Origin: DASRWT01 sp963748485
GTDB lineage: Bacteria; Methylomirabilota; Methylomirabilia; Rokubacteriales; CSP1-6
Length of the DNA: 64,000 nucleotides
Direction: 5' to 3'
Assembly (NCBI GenBank): GCA_963748485.1
Contig: CAVVJF010000009.1
Span: forward strand, 1,240,001-1,304,000
The translations under genes were made by a program, and so were the position numbers. The notes under the pieces were generated by a model. It saw only the letters and a program-made list of their open reading frames with translations, was not told the origin of the DNA and did not search any database. Numbering within the stretch: position 1 is the stretch's first letter; the number at the start of each line of letters is the position of its first letter. This document shows, piece by piece, positions 14,106 to 22,591 of the stretch.

Positions 14106-15541
14106 ACGCCCTCCCGGTGACCGACGAGCTCGAAGACTTCCACTTGCTCCTCCTTGCCCTTCACCTTGATCGGCCCCAGCGGCACCACCTCGACGAGGGT
14201 GCGCACCTTCTCGTAGGTGCGCCCGCTGATGAGGATGCGGCCCGGCTTGGCGAAGGACTCGAGGCGAGAGGCCAGATTGACGCTGTCGCCGATGACGGTG
14301 TACTCCATCCGCTCGCCCGAGCCCACCGTGCCGGCGACGACCTCGCCCACGCTCACGCCGATGCCGACCTGGATGCGCTCCTTGCCCTCGCGGGCGCGCG
14401 CCTCGTTGAGGGCGGTGATGCCCTCCTGCATGGCGATGGCGGTGCGCACCGCGCGCACGGCGTGATCCGGATGCGCGATGGGCGCGCCGAACACCGCCAT
14501 GACGGCGTCGCCGAGGAACTTGTCGAGAGTACCGTCGTGCTTGAACACGGTCTCGATCATGAGTGTGTAGAACTCGTTGAGGAGCATGACCACGTCCTCG
14601 GGCGACATCCGCTCCGACAGCGGGGTGAACCCGCGAATGTCGCAGAAGAGCACGGTGGCCTCGCGCCGCTCCCCGGTAAGCACCATGTGCTCCGGGTCCT
14701 TCAGGATCTCCTCCACGACCTCGCGGGCCACGTAGCGGGTGAACGCGTGCTTGATCATCTCCTTCTCGCGGAGACTGCGCGCCATCTGGTTGAAGGATTC
14801 GGTGAGCACGCCCAGCTCGTCCCCCGAGGTGACCGGCAGCGCGACGTTGAAGTCGCCTTGGGCGATGGCGCGCGTGCCGCGGACGAGCCGGAAGATGGGA
14901 CGCGACAGGAGGTTCGAGAGCCCGATGGCGCCGAGCACGCCCACCACCACCATGGCCCCGGTGATCACGACGGCGCGACGGAACGCGCGGGCAAGCGCGT
15001 CGGTGAGCGCCTGCTTCGAGAAGCCGAGGTAGAGGGCGCCCACCGGCGTGTCGCTGAAGACCAGCGGCATCGCGAAGTCGATCACCTCGCCGCGCGGCTT
15101 GGTCTTGTAGGTGCGGATCTGCGGCTCGGTGCCGAGCTTCTCGAACCCGGCCGGGCGCACGACGGGCTTGCCGATGTCCCCCACGTCGGAGTGCGCGAGG
15201 ACGGTGGCGTTCTCGTCGACGATGGCCACGTAGGCCACGTCGGGATCCTTCATGGCGTCCTTGACGAGCACGTTGAGGGTCAGCTCGTCCGAGGCGAGCA
15301 GCGAGCTCTTCGCCCCGGCGGAAAGGTTCTCGGCGATGGTGAGGCCGCGCTTGGTCATCTCTGCGGTCAGGGACTCCTGCTCCTGGCGGATCAGGAAGGC
15401 GCTGACGAGGCTGACCGTCAGGAAGACGAGGGCGATGATGACGAGGCTCAGCTTGACCTTGAGCGACAGACGCAACCGGAGACGCGGGACGGTGTCGGGG
15501 GCGGGCTCGCTCGATACTGCCGATCCCACGGGCGGGCTCAT
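14102..15541 (-). CDS. Membrane-bound class III adenylate cyclase with HAMP domain
   Basis: 479 residues from the chosen ATG. One transmembrane helix (LSLVIIALVFLTVSLVSAF) near residue 40, a periplasmic sensor region of about 130 residues, a second helix (VVITGAMVVVGVLGAIG), a HAMP linker and a C-terminal cyclase domain. Metal-binding aspartates are in FCDIRGFTPL and FLGDAVMAVFG; the adenine-selecting Lys is in DKFLGD, and YTVIGDSVNLASRLE supplies the Asp and the transition-state Asn and Arg. All catalytic residues are intact, so it should make cyclic AMP in response to a periplasmic signal. An in-frame ATG at 15574 is a possible alternative start. Its stop overlaps the deacetylase start, suggesting cell-envelope signalling. 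Confidence 0.9.
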   Translation of the reverse strand: MSPPVGSAVSSEPAPDTVPRLRLRLSLKVKLSLVIIALVFLTVSLVSAFLIRQEQESLTAEMTKRGLTIAENLSAGAKSSLLASDELTLNVLVKDAMKDPDVAYVAIVDENATVLAHSDVGDIGKPVVRPAGFEKLGTEPQIRTYKTKPRGEVIDFAMPLVFSDTPVGALYLGFSKQALTDALARAFRRAVVITGAMVVVGVLGAIGLSNLLSRPIFRLVRGTRAIAQGDFNVALPVTSGDELGVLTESFNQMARSLREKEMIKHAFTRYVAREVVEEILKDPEHMVLTGERREATVLFCDIRGFTPLSERMSPEDVVMLLNEFYTLMIETVFKHDGTLDKFLGDAVMAVFGAPIAHPDHAVRAVRTAIAMQEGITALNEARAREGKERIQVGIGVSVGEVVAGTVGSGERMEYTVIGDSVNLASRLESFAKPGRILISGRTYEKVRTLVEVVPLGPIKVKGKEEQVEVFELVGHREGV

Positions 15542-15590
15542 TGAGTTCTCATGCCAGACAACTGAGCATAGCAATCCCGAGCACCTTGGA

Positions 15591-16178
15591 TCAACCGCCC
15601 TTCGTCCCGAGCGGCCGCGCGGCGAGCGCAGTGTAGCGCGCCCCCGAGGGCGCCAGGTCGCTTTTCATCAACGACATCACCGTGATGGGCAGGCGGGCCA
15701 CCGCGATGCTGCCCGCGCGTGTCACCGCCTGCCGCACAGCGTCCCCTCCCTCCCGCCGCCACCGCCGCTCGTCCGGCACCCGGCCAATGGTGAGATGCGG
15801 GTGCCAGGGCCGCGTCTCGGGGGGAAACCCGCGGGCCACGAGCGCGGCGGCGAGGCGGGTCTGGAGCCCGCGCGCGGCAGGACCGCCCTCGGCCAGCCCG
15901 ACCCAGAAGATCCGGGGCCGCGCCAGGCCGGGAAAGGCGCCGAGGCCGTGGAGGGCCACCTCGAACGGGGCGCCTGCGGACGCCGCCTCCTCCACTGCGG
16001 CCAGGGCCGCCGCGAGCCGCTCCTCGCTCTGCTCACCCAGGAAGGACAGGGTGAGATGCAGGTTCGCCGCGGGCACCCAGGCGACCGCGCGGCTCAGGGG
16101 ACGGAGCCGATCCACCTCCGCGGTCACCGCCGCCCGCGCCGCATCGTCGAGCAGCAGCGCCACGAAGGCGCGCGGCAT
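15591..16178 (-). CDS. thpR: RNA 2',3'-cyclic phosphodiesterase (2'-5' RNA ligase family)
   Basis: 195 residues with the two H-x-T/S-x motifs of the 2H phosphoesterase fold: HLTLSFLG (about residue 40) and HPHLTIGRV (about residue 122). The family hydrolyses 2',3'-cyclic phosphates on RNA ends. MPRAFVALLLDD is the typical opening strand. The ATG shares one base with the stop of cinA (TGATG), a cinA-thpR pairing that is common in bacteria and often next to recA. Confidence 0.9.
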   Translation of the reverse strand: MPRAFVALLLDDAARAAVTAEVDRLRPLSRAVAWVPAANLHLTLSFLGEQSEERLAAALAAVEEAASAGAPFEVALHGLGAFPGLARPRIFWVGLAEGGPAARGLQTRLAAALVARGFPPETRPWHPHLTIGRVPDERRWRREGGDAVRQAVTRAGSIAVARLPITVMSLMKSDLAPSGARYTALAARPLGTKGG

Positions 16179-17455
16179 CAGCCCGACAGCGCGCGCCGGA
16201 GCATGTCGAGCGCGGCCTGCGCCGATTGCCACTTGACCGCTCCTCGTCCGCCGAGGAAGCGAAAGCGGCGCACCTCGACGCCGGCGGGCGAGGCCACCGC
16301 GACGAACACCGTGCCGACCGGCTTCTCGGGGCTCCCGCCATCCGGCCCGGCGATGCCGGTGATGGCGATGCCGCAGGCAGTGCCACCCACCCGGCAGATA
16401 CCGCGGGCCATCGCCTCCGCCACGGGAGCGCTCACCGCACCGTGCGCCCGGAGGAGATCGCGGGGCACGCCCAGCAATTCCTCCTTGGCCTCGTTGGAGT
16501 AGACGACCACCCCGCGCTCCACGTAGCGCGAGGAGCCGGGTACGTTGGTGAGCCGGTGGGCCACGAGCCCGCCCGTGCAGGATTCCGCGGTTGACACAGC
16601 GAGTCCCCGCTCGCGCAGGAGGGCCCCGACCGCCTCCTCCAGCGACTGCGCGTCGGTTCCATAGCAGTCCGCCCCCAGGGCGGCGCGCAGGGGCGCTTCC
16701 GCGGCGGCCAGGTCGGCTTCCGCGAGGGCGTGAGAGGGCGCGCGCGCGACCAGGCGAACCCACACATCCCCATCGACCACGAGGCACGACACACCCACCG
16801 GGCCTTCCTTGCCCAGCCAGCCGGCCAGGCGCTCCTCGGCCTCGGCGGGCGCGAGCCCGGCGGTCCGGAGCACGCGGACCAGGGTGACGCCGCCGGCGCC
16901 CGCGCGTTCGCGCGCCGCCGGGCGGAGATGCTGCTCGACGAGCGCGCCCAGGTCGGGGGCGTCGAGGGGCAGCACGGCCACGAGCGCCGCGCGCGCCTCG
17001 AGCGCCCAGCCGGCGCCGGCCGCGGCGCCGCTCGAGTCGACGCCTTCGGCGGATGCGCCCGCTTCCGCGGGCGCGGCCCAGATCTGGGCCCCTTGAGGGA
17101 GGAGAGCGAGCCGCTCCAAGCGGCGCGGCAGCGCGCGGCCACGGCGGGCATGGCTCTCCTCCAGCAGCCGCAACAGACGCTCGCTGAGGACGAGTCGCAC
17201 GCCGGCCAGGCGGGCCAGCACGCGCCGCACCACGTCGCCCGCCGATCCGCCAGGTGGCGCCAGGATCACCACGATGCCGGGCTGATCCAGCGCCGGACCC
17301 AGCGCGGCCTCCAGCGCCGCCTCGTCCTCGTCCACGACCGCGCGCGCCGCCACCGGCACGCCCTCGGCCCGCAACGCGCGCGCGACCGCGATCCCGGGCG
17401 CCTCGTCGCCTCCGCCCGCCTCGGCCACGCCGACCGTGAAGACGCGCGCGGTCAC
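16178..17455 (-). CDS. cinA: CinA-family protein (nicotinamide-nucleotide amidase domain)
   Basis: 425 residues, start GTG overlapping the pgpA stop (GTGA). The C-terminal 160 residues are a full CinA/PncC amidase: VSTAESCTGGLVAHRLTNVPGSSRYVERG starts with the catalytic Ser region, followed by VVYSNEAKEELLGV and GIAITGIAGPDGGSPEKPVGTV. It deamidates nicotinamide mononucleotide in NAD recycling. The N-terminal 240 residues occupy the place of the MoCF-like COG1058 domain but are unusually degenerate: the usual GGLGPTxDD motif is not visible and APPGGSAGD stands at a comparable position. Loss of the ADP-ribose pyrophosphatase activity of that domain is likely. Confidence 0.82.
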   Translation of the reverse strand: MTARVFTVGVAEAGGGDEAPGIAVARALRAEGVPVAARAVVDEDEAALEAALGPALDQPGIVVILAPPGGSAGDVVRRVLARLAGVRLVLSERLLRLLEESHARRGRALPRRLERLALLPQGAQIWAAPAEAGASAEGVDSSGAAAGAGWALEARAALVAVLPLDAPDLGALVEQHLRPAARERAGAGGVTLVRVLRTAGLAPAEAEERLAGWLGKEGPVGVSCLVVDGDVWVRLVARAPSHALAEADLAAAEAPLRAALGADCYGTDAQSLEEAVGALLRERGLAVSTAESCTGGLVAHRLTNVPGSSRYVERGVVVYSNEAKEELLGVPRDLLRAHGAVSAPVAEAMARGICRVGGTACGIAITGIAGPDGGSPEKPVGTVFVAVASPAGVEVRRFRFLGGRGAVKWQSAQAALDMLRRALSG

Positions 17456-17907
17456 GCCGGCACACCGAAGAGCGCCCGGGCGCCCATCACGAGGACGAGC
17501 GCGTAGGCGCCCGCGATGAGGTCGTCGATCATGACGCCCAGGCCACCCGTGAAGGCCTGGCTCTCGCGGGCCGGAAACGGCTTCCACACGTCGAAGAGGC
17601 GGAAGAGGACGAAGGCCACGAGGAGCACGGGAATCGTGCGCGGGAGCAGGAGGACGGACAGCGTCATGCCGGCCACCTCGTCGACCACGATGATGCCGGG
17701 GTCCTTGTGCCCGAGCGCGTGCTCTACGCGCCCCCCCGCCCAGAGGCCGGCCACGATGAGAAACCCGAGGGTGATGGCGAGCGCGGTGAGCGTGAACGGG
17801 ATGAGCCAGAGGAGGAGCAGCGCGACCGCGCTGCCGACGGTGCCGGAGGCCACGGGGGCGTAGCCGGCGCCGCCCCAGGTGGCGATGACGAAGGCGAGGC
17901 GATCCAG
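17452..17907 (-). CDS. pgpA: Phosphatidylglycerophosphatase A; probable CTG start
   Basis: PgpA dephosphorylates phosphatidylglycerophosphate to phosphatidylglycerol in the inner membrane. The conserved block GHKDPGIIVVDEVAGM (catalytic acidic residues), several hydrophobic helices and a C-terminal GGLGVMIDDLIAGAYA are present. The family's N-terminal motif, here ATWGGAGYAPVASGTVGS, is only complete if translation starts upstream of the first GTG (17853): the frame runs back to a CTG at 17907 preceded by GGGGGAGA, with no ATG, GTG or TTG in between. From CTG the protein is 151 residues; from GTG it is 133 and loses the motif. It lies 25 bases after rimO and overlaps cinA. Confidence 0.8.
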   Translation of the reverse strand: MDRLAFVIATWGGAGYAPVASGTVGSAVALLLLWLIPFTLTALAITLGFLIVAGLWAGGRVEHALGHKDPGIIVVDEVAGMTLSVLLLPRTIPVLLVAFVLFRLFDVWKPFPARESQAFTGGLGVMIDDLIAGAYALVLVMGARALFGVPA

Positions 17908-17932
17908 TCTCCCCCGGGGCCGCCCGCCGCCG

Positions 17933-19243
17933 CTACTCTCCGACCAGCTCGTAGCCGTCCACTTCGACGATGCGCACCTCGGCGAACCGCCCCGGCGTCA
18001 GGCGCCGGTCGCGAAGGAGCACCACGCCGTCGATCTCGGGGGCCTGCCCGGCGAGCCGCCCCTCGAAGGGAAACGCGCGATCGGCGCCGGGGCCGTCCAC
18101 GAGCACGGTCTGGCGCGTCCCGTAGAGCGCCTTCTGCCGCGGCCAGGCGAGCCGGTCCTGCGTCTCCTCCACGAGGGCCGCGCGCTCGGTCATCACCTCG
18201 GCGGGCACGGCGTCCGCCATGCTCGCCGCCGGCGTGCCTTCCTCCGCGGAGTAGGTGAAAACGCCGAGCCGATCGAAGGCCACGTCCTCGACGAAGGCGA
18301 GCAGGGTGTCGAACGCGGCTTCCGTCTCGCCGGGAAATCCCACCAGCACGGTGGTGCGCACGGTGAGACCCGGGATGGCCTCGCGGAACTGCGCCACGAT
18401 CTCCTTCATCCGGCGGGCCGTCACCGCCCGGCGCATCGCGCGGAGCACGCCGTCGTCGCCGTGCTGCACCGGCATGTCGAGATAGGGCAACACGCGCGCC
18501 CGCGCCCAGCGGGCGATGAGCCGGTCGTTGACGTGGGCGGGGTGCAGGTACATGGGCCGTATCCACGGCATCCGCGTGTCGGAGAGGGCGAGGAGCAGAT
18601 CGGCGATATCGCCGTTGCCGGACAGGTCCCTCCCGTAGGCGAGCGTGTCCTGCGAGACGAGGATCGCCTCCTGGATGCCGCGCGCGGCCAGCCCCTCGAC
18701 CTCCGCGACGATGTCACGCAGCGGGCGGCTCCGGTGGCGGCCGCGGAACTGGGGAATCGCGCAGAAGGTGCAGCCCATGTCGCAGCCCTCGGCGATCTTC
18801 ACGTAGGCGTAGGGCAGCCGCCCGGTGAGGAGCCGCGGGGTGGCCGCGTCGTAGAGATAGCCCGGCGGCGCCGCCGTCACCCAGTTCTGGCGGCCATCGG
18901 CCTGGTTCACCACCTCCACGATCCGCGAGAGCTCGGAGGTGCCGAGGATGGCGTTCACCTCGGGAATCTCGGTGAGAATGTCGCCGCCGTATCGCTGGGT
19001 GAGACAGCCGGTGACGACCAGGGCCCGCGCGCGGCCACGCTCCTTCAGGCGGGCCAGCTCGAGGATCGTATTGACCGACTCCTCGCGGGCGCGGTCGATG
19101 AAGGCGCAGGTGTTGACGACCAGGCACTCGGCCGCCTCCGCGCGCTCGGTGATCTCGTGGCCGGCGGCCGCGAGCATGCCCAGCATCAGCTCGGAGTCGA
19201 CCTGGTTCTTCGGGCAGCCGAGGGTAGTGAAATGGACCTTCAT
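17933..19243 (-). CDS. rimO: Ribosomal protein uS12 methylthiotransferase
   Basis: 436 residues. N-terminal UPF0004 domain opening with TLGCPKNQVDSE, the RimO-type signature, with the cluster-binding cysteines in GCPKN, VVNTCAF and VVTGCLTQ. The radical-SAM core has C-x3-C-x2-C in CDMGCTFCAIPQFRGRHRSR, and a C-terminal TRAM domain (about 370-436) follows. It adds a methylthio group to an aspartate of ribosomal protein S12, using two 4Fe-4S clusters. The gene is separated from the downstream pgpA by 25 bases and from the upstream TPR gene by 66 bases. Confidence 0.95.
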   Translation of the reverse strand: MKVHFTTLGCPKNQVDSELMLGMLAAAGHEITERAEAAECLVVNTCAFIDRAREESVNTILELARLKERGRARALVVTGCLTQRYGGDILTEIPEVNAILGTSELSRIVEVVNQADGRQNWVTAAPPGYLYDAATPRLLTGRLPYAYVKIAEGCDMGCTFCAIPQFRGRHRSRPLRDIVAEVEGLAARGIQEAILVSQDTLAYGRDLSGNGDIADLLLALSDTRMPWIRPMYLHPAHVNDRLIARWARARVLPYLDMPVQHGDDGVLRAMRRAVTARRMKEIVAQFREAIPGLTVRTTVLVGFPGETEAAFDTLLAFVEDVAFDRLGVFTYSAEEGTPAASMADAVPAEVMTERAALVEETQDRLAWPRQKALYGTRQTVLVDGPGADRAFPFEGRLAGQAPEIDGVVLLRDRRLTPGRFAEVRIVEVDGYELVGE

Positions 19244-19309
19244 GGCGAGGGTTCATGATCCCACACGCGCGCGGGACCCGTCAAACCGGCGCCGGCCCGC
19301 GGCGGCGCC

Positions 19310-21304
19310 CTACTTGAGGGATTCGAGGGCCCGGCGCGCCTCGTCGACCGCCTTGAAGTTGCCGGCCTTCACCGCCGCCTCGAGCTCGCGTCGCGCCTCC
19401 TCGGTCTTGCCCTGCTTGGCATACACCATGCCGAGGTGATAGCGGACCTCGCCCGCTCCCGGCGCGGCCTTGGCGACGGAGGTCAGCAGCGACTCGGCGC
19501 GAACGAGCTCGCCCTTCTGATAGAGCGCCCAGCCGAGCGTGTCCGCGATGGCGCCGTTATTGGGCGCCAGCGCCAGCGCTCGCTCGGCGATGGCGACCGC
19601 CTCGTCGTGGCCCGCGGGGTCGCGGACGAGCAGATACGCGAGGTTGTTCATCAGCATCGGGTTCTCGGGCACGCGTGTCAGGGCCCTGCGGTAGGCCGCC
19701 ACCGCCGCCGGGAGATCGCCCGCGCGCTCCTCGAGCTGCGCGAGATCTACCAGCGGCTCGGCCGCGCGCGGGTGCGTCGTCGCGGTCTCTTCGAGGAGAC
19801 GCCGCGCCTCGGCCACCTGTTGCTGGCGCTCGAGCAGGCCCGCGCGGGCGCGCGCGGCCGCCAGATACTGCGGATCCTTGGTCAGCGCGCGCTGATACGC
19901 GGCGAGCGCATCCGCCGGCCGGCCGGCCTTTTCGTAGACGACGCCCAGGATGAGATGCGCGGCGGGCGTATCGCCCTGGACCTTCTGCATCCGCTCGGCG
20001 GTCGCGACGGCCAGGTCGGGCTTTCCCTGCGCGATGTAGGAGTCCACCAGCATGCCCAGGGGCTCGAGGCTCGTCGGCGACAGCTTCGCCGCTTCCTCGA
20101 GCGGGGGCACCGCGTCGGCAGGGCGGCGCTGGGACAGGTAGAACCGCGCCAGCTGCAGTCGCGGGCCCATGCCCTGGGGCTGGGCCTTGATCACGTTCTG
20201 GAGCTCGCGCTCGGCGAGGTCGGGCTGGCCCTTGTCCAGATACAGCCGGGCGAGGAGCGCGTGCGCGAGCGGCGCCGCGTTCGTGGAGGCGACCGAGGCC
20301 TGCGCCTTGGCCATCGCGCGGTCACGCTCGCCCGCCGCGGCGAGGAGCCGGGCGACGCGAACGCGGGTCACCGCGGGGTCCACGCTCGTCTGCTCGGCGC
20401 GGTCGAAGGCGCGAAGGGCGGGCTCGAGCTGGCGTTGCATGAGGAGCGTGCGCCCGAGCTCAAAGTGCGCCATCGCCCAGTCGGGGCGCTCTTTGACGAT
20501 GGCCTCCATGCCCGCCACCGCCTTGGCGAGCTGACCGCGCGAGCGCTCGACGACAGCGAGCCCCATGCGCGCGCCGAGCGACTTGGGGTCGCGCTGGATC
20601 ACCCGTGCGAACAGTTTCTCCGCGTCGTCGGTCTTCCCCAGGTCGAGCTTGATGAGCCCCTGGAGCTGCAGGGCGGGCACGGAGTCGGGGGCCGCCGCGA
20701 GCACCTCGTCGAGCAGGGCTTCCGCCGCCGCCGCCTGCCCGGCTTCGGACTGGATCTGGGCGATCAGGATCTTGGAATCCAGATCCGACCCGCCCGAGCG
20801 CTTGAGGGCCTCCTGCGCCTCGGCCATGGCCGCCGCGAGCTGACGCTGCCGGAGCAAGACGGTCGCCAGGCCATTACGGGCTGGAGTGAAGTCCGCGTTG
20901 GCGGCGAGCGCTTTTCGGAACCAGCCCTCGGCCTTCTTGTAGTCGCGCGTGTCCAGGCTCAGATGGCCGAGCCGGAACATGACGGCCACCCGGCTCGGCT
21001 CGAGACGGAGTGCCTCGGTGTAGGCCCCTTCCGCCTCCCGCGTGAGCCGGTTGGCCTGGGCCGCGACCCCATGCACCTCGTGGCCGAGGGCATGGCCGGG
21101 TTGGGCCTTGACGAACTCGCGCGCGCCCTTCAGGGCCGCGGGATAGTCGCCCTTCTTGAGGAGGTCGATCACCGCGACCAGGCTGGGCGGGGCGGCAGGG
21201 GCCTCGGGGAGCGGCGGGGTCCCCGTGGTGCTGTCGGGGACGACGGCGCCGACGGACGTGGTGACGGCAATGACGAGAAGCGTGGCAACGAGCGCCCGGC
21301 TCAC
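19310..21304 (-). CDS. Exported TPR-repeat protein, module B (PrsT-like)
   Basis: 664 residues: a signal peptide (MSRALVATLLVIAVTTSVGA) followed by about 18 tetratricopeptide repeats to the C-terminus. It aligns along its whole length with the TPR protein at 22592-24586 (for example ALGHEVHG against ALGHEVRG; QLQGLIKLDLGKTDDAEKL against LLQGLVKLDLRKSDEAVAL). Long exported TPR proteins accompany PEP-CTERM/exosortase systems (PrsT family), and here each of the two paralogues is encoded directly downstream of a PEP-CTERM protein gene. It probably acts in the periplasm as an interaction scaffold or chaperone in surface-protein or polysaccharide export. Start is GTG; a hairpin separates it from the PEP-CTERM gene upstream. 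Confidence 0.85.
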   Translation of the reverse strand: MSRALVATLLVIAVTTSVGAVVPDSTTGTPPLPEAPAAPPSLVAVIDLLKKGDYPAALKGAREFVKAQPGHALGHEVHGVAAQANRLTREAEGAYTEALRLEPSRVAVMFRLGHLSLDTRDYKKAEGWFRKALAANADFTPARNGLATVLLRQRQLAAAMAEAQEALKRSGGSDLDSKILIAQIQSEAGQAAAAEALLDEVLAAAPDSVPALQLQGLIKLDLGKTDDAEKLFARVIQRDPKSLGARMGLAVVERSRGQLAKAVAGMEAIVKERPDWAMAHFELGRTLLMQRQLEPALRAFDRAEQTSVDPAVTRVRVARLLAAAGERDRAMAKAQASVASTNAAPLAHALLARLYLDKGQPDLAERELQNVIKAQPQGMGPRLQLARFYLSQRRPADAVPPLEEAAKLSPTSLEPLGMLVDSYIAQGKPDLAVATAERMQKVQGDTPAAHLILGVVYEKAGRPADALAAYQRALTKDPQYLAAARARAGLLERQQQVAEARRLLEETATTHPRAAEPLVDLAQLEERAGDLPAAVAAYRRALTRVPENPMLMNNLAYLLVRDPAGHDEAVAIAERALALAPNNGAIADTLGWALYQKGELVRAESLLTSVAKAAPGAGEVRYHLGMVYAKQGKTEEARRELEAAVKAGNFKAVDEARRALESLK

Positions 21305-21348
21305 ACGCTCAGACTACCAGACCGCCGCGAGGCAGGACACAAAGACCA

Positions 21349-21376
21349 CGGGCGCCGGGTGGTTTCCCGGCGCCCG
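21349..21376 (-). terminator. GC-rich hairpin between PEP-CTERM gene B and TPR gene B
   Basis: Perfect 11-bp stem (CGGGCGCCGGG with CCCGGCGCCCG) and six-base loop. Read on the minus strand it follows the PEP-CTERM stop by about 40 bases and is followed by a T-rich run (GGTCTTTGTG). It could terminate most transcripts after the secreted protein gene, giving the TPR gene a lower dose. The same arrangement exists in module A. Confidence 0.6.
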
Positions 21377-21413
21377 AGCTCTTCAGATATCAGCGACCAG
21401 CCGCGATCGCGGG

Positions 21414-22259
21414 TTACTTGCCCCGCTTGAGCGCCTGCCGCGAGGCGAGGCCGAGAAACCCCGCGGCGAGCAGCATCAGCGTGCCCGGCAGGGGGACCGA
21501 AGGCGTATCGTCGATGACTTCGCCGTTCCGCACCTGGAAGATATAGCGGCCATCGACATCGCTGTTCAGGCTGTTGCAAACGAGACCCGTGCTTCCCGGG
21601 CAGTTGGTATCGAGGAGCGCGCCGTCGACGGCGGAACCGGCGAGCTCGAAGCTGTCCGTGGCGCCGTTCGACCATCCGGCCCGCGCGGAGGAGCCGCCGA
21701 GCCCACCAGAGCCGCTGCTGGCGTCACCCGTTTCCCACTGCATCTGATCGTAGTTGAACTCGAAATCGAAGTTGCCGGCGCCGGTATCCGATCGATCGGT
21801 GATGATGAGCTGGAAGGAGTTGAGCTTGTCCGCGTGGGATCCGAAGTAGCCCACGTTGATCCAGTTCACACCGAAGACCGCTCGGCCATCGATGGTGCTC
21901 TGCCCGTACCGGACCACGTCGCTCCCGAGGTTCCGGGTGTCGACATCGCCGAAGAAGGGCGCGATCATCGGCACACCCGTTGTGATCAGGTTGAACGGCG
22001 TGAACGTAGAGAGCGGCCCCGCGAACGTCACGTTACCGTTGTTGTTCACGTACAGCGTCGTCTGATTGCCGCCATTGAGCCCGAAGAAGTTGATGCCGAA
22101 CCCGATGTTGAGCTGACCCGTGGAGCCGTCATCATTCCGGGCCAACTCGTTGGTGAACAGCGACGCGTCGCGCACCGCCGCCGCGTCGACGGCCGGTGCA
22201 GCCGACACGAGCAGGGCGATCGTCGTCAGGGTGGGTGCTGCGATCTTGAGCAATCTCAT
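21414..22259 (-). CDS. PEP-CTERM protein with nidogen-like (NIDO) domain, module B
   Basis: 281 residues. Signal peptide to about residue 27 (LLVSAAPAVDA|A), a nidogen-type extracellular region (about 45-230: FGINFFGLNGG, TLYVNNNGNVTFAG, APFFGDVDTRN, VFGVNWINVGYF, FDFEFNYDQMQWETG), then a C-terminal sorting signal: VPLPGT, a hydrophobic helix and a basic tail RQALKRGK. That tripartite tail is recognised by exosortase, which cleaves and anchors or releases such proteins at the cell surface. The motif is a VPLPGT variant of the usual VPEPST. Only two cysteines are visible in the mature region. A sigma-54-type promoter lies 40 bases upstream and AAAGGAG precedes the ATG. No exosortase gene is in the window. 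Confidence 0.88.
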   Translation of the reverse strand: MRLLKIAAPTLTTIALLVSAAPAVDAAAVRDASLFTNELARNDDGSTGQLNIGFGINFFGLNGGNQTTLYVNNNGNVTFAGPLSTFTPFNLITTGVPMIAPFFGDVDTRNLGSDVVRYGQSTIDGRAVFGVNWINVGYFGSHADKLNSFQLIITDRSDTGAGNFDFEFNYDQMQWETGDASSGSGGLGGSSARAGWSNGATDSFELAGSAVDGALLDTNCPGSTGLVCNSLNSDVDGRYIFQVRNGEVIDDTPSVPLPGTLMLLAAGFLGLASRQALKRGK

Positions 22260-22297
22260 GTATGGAGTCTCCTTTCCCTTTTGAACTTGTACTCATA

Positions 22298-22314
22298 GGC
22301 ACTCGTCATGCCAA
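22298..22314 (-). promoter_or_regulatory. Sigma-54-type promoter of PEP-CTERM gene B
   Basis: TTGGCATGACGAGTGCC on the minus strand, with the invariant GG-N10-GC spacing and close match to the consensus YTGGCACG-R-N3-TTGCW. Transcription would start near 22287, leaving a leader of about 28 bases containing the ribosome-binding site. Confidence 0.65.
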
Positions 22315-22418
22315 GTGGCAAAGCATTGAAACATATGTGATTTAAGGTCTGAAGTTTCTGCGCACCGCCAAACTGTAAATAAAGCCAACGAAAAGTTCTT
22401 CAATACGGCCCAGCGACG

Positions 22419-22530
22419 GGGGACGTCTAGGTCGAGGAGTAATTCGTGAACTGAAACGCGATGTCTAGGTCCTTCCTCTTCACGAGGGCGATCACCGCCT
22501 GGAGATTCGTCGCGGTTCTTGCCAGGCGCG
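22419..22530 (-). pseudogene. Decayed copy of the 3' end of yajQ
   Basis: About 110 bases that align almost without gaps to the last bases of the intact yajQ gene and its immediate downstream sequence (about 26064-26172), including the stretches GTCTAGGTCGAG, GCGATCACCGCCTGGAG and CGTCGCGGTTCTTGCC. A one-base insertion and a three-base deletion break the reading frame and no start is present. It lies in the 332-base gap between PEP-CTERM gene B and TPR gene A, where the rest of the gap holds the sigma-54 promoter of gene B and AT-rich DNA. It marks a segmental duplication boundary. Confidence 0.82.
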
Positions 22531-22538
22531 GCCCTTCT

Positions 22539-22565
22539 ACATCGCTGTTCAGCTGTGCAGACGAG
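22539..22565 (-). repeat. Short remnant matching the PEP-CTERM B gene
   Basis: ACATCGCTGTTCAG followed after small gaps by CTG, TGCA and ACGAG matches positions 21556-21584 inside PEP-CTERM gene B. It abuts the yajQ remnant and the 3' end of TPR gene A, suggesting a leftover of a deleted PEP-CTERM gene copy. The match is short. Confidence 0.45.
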
Positions 22566-22591
22566 TCCCCCGGGGGGTGGGTAAAGCCGAG

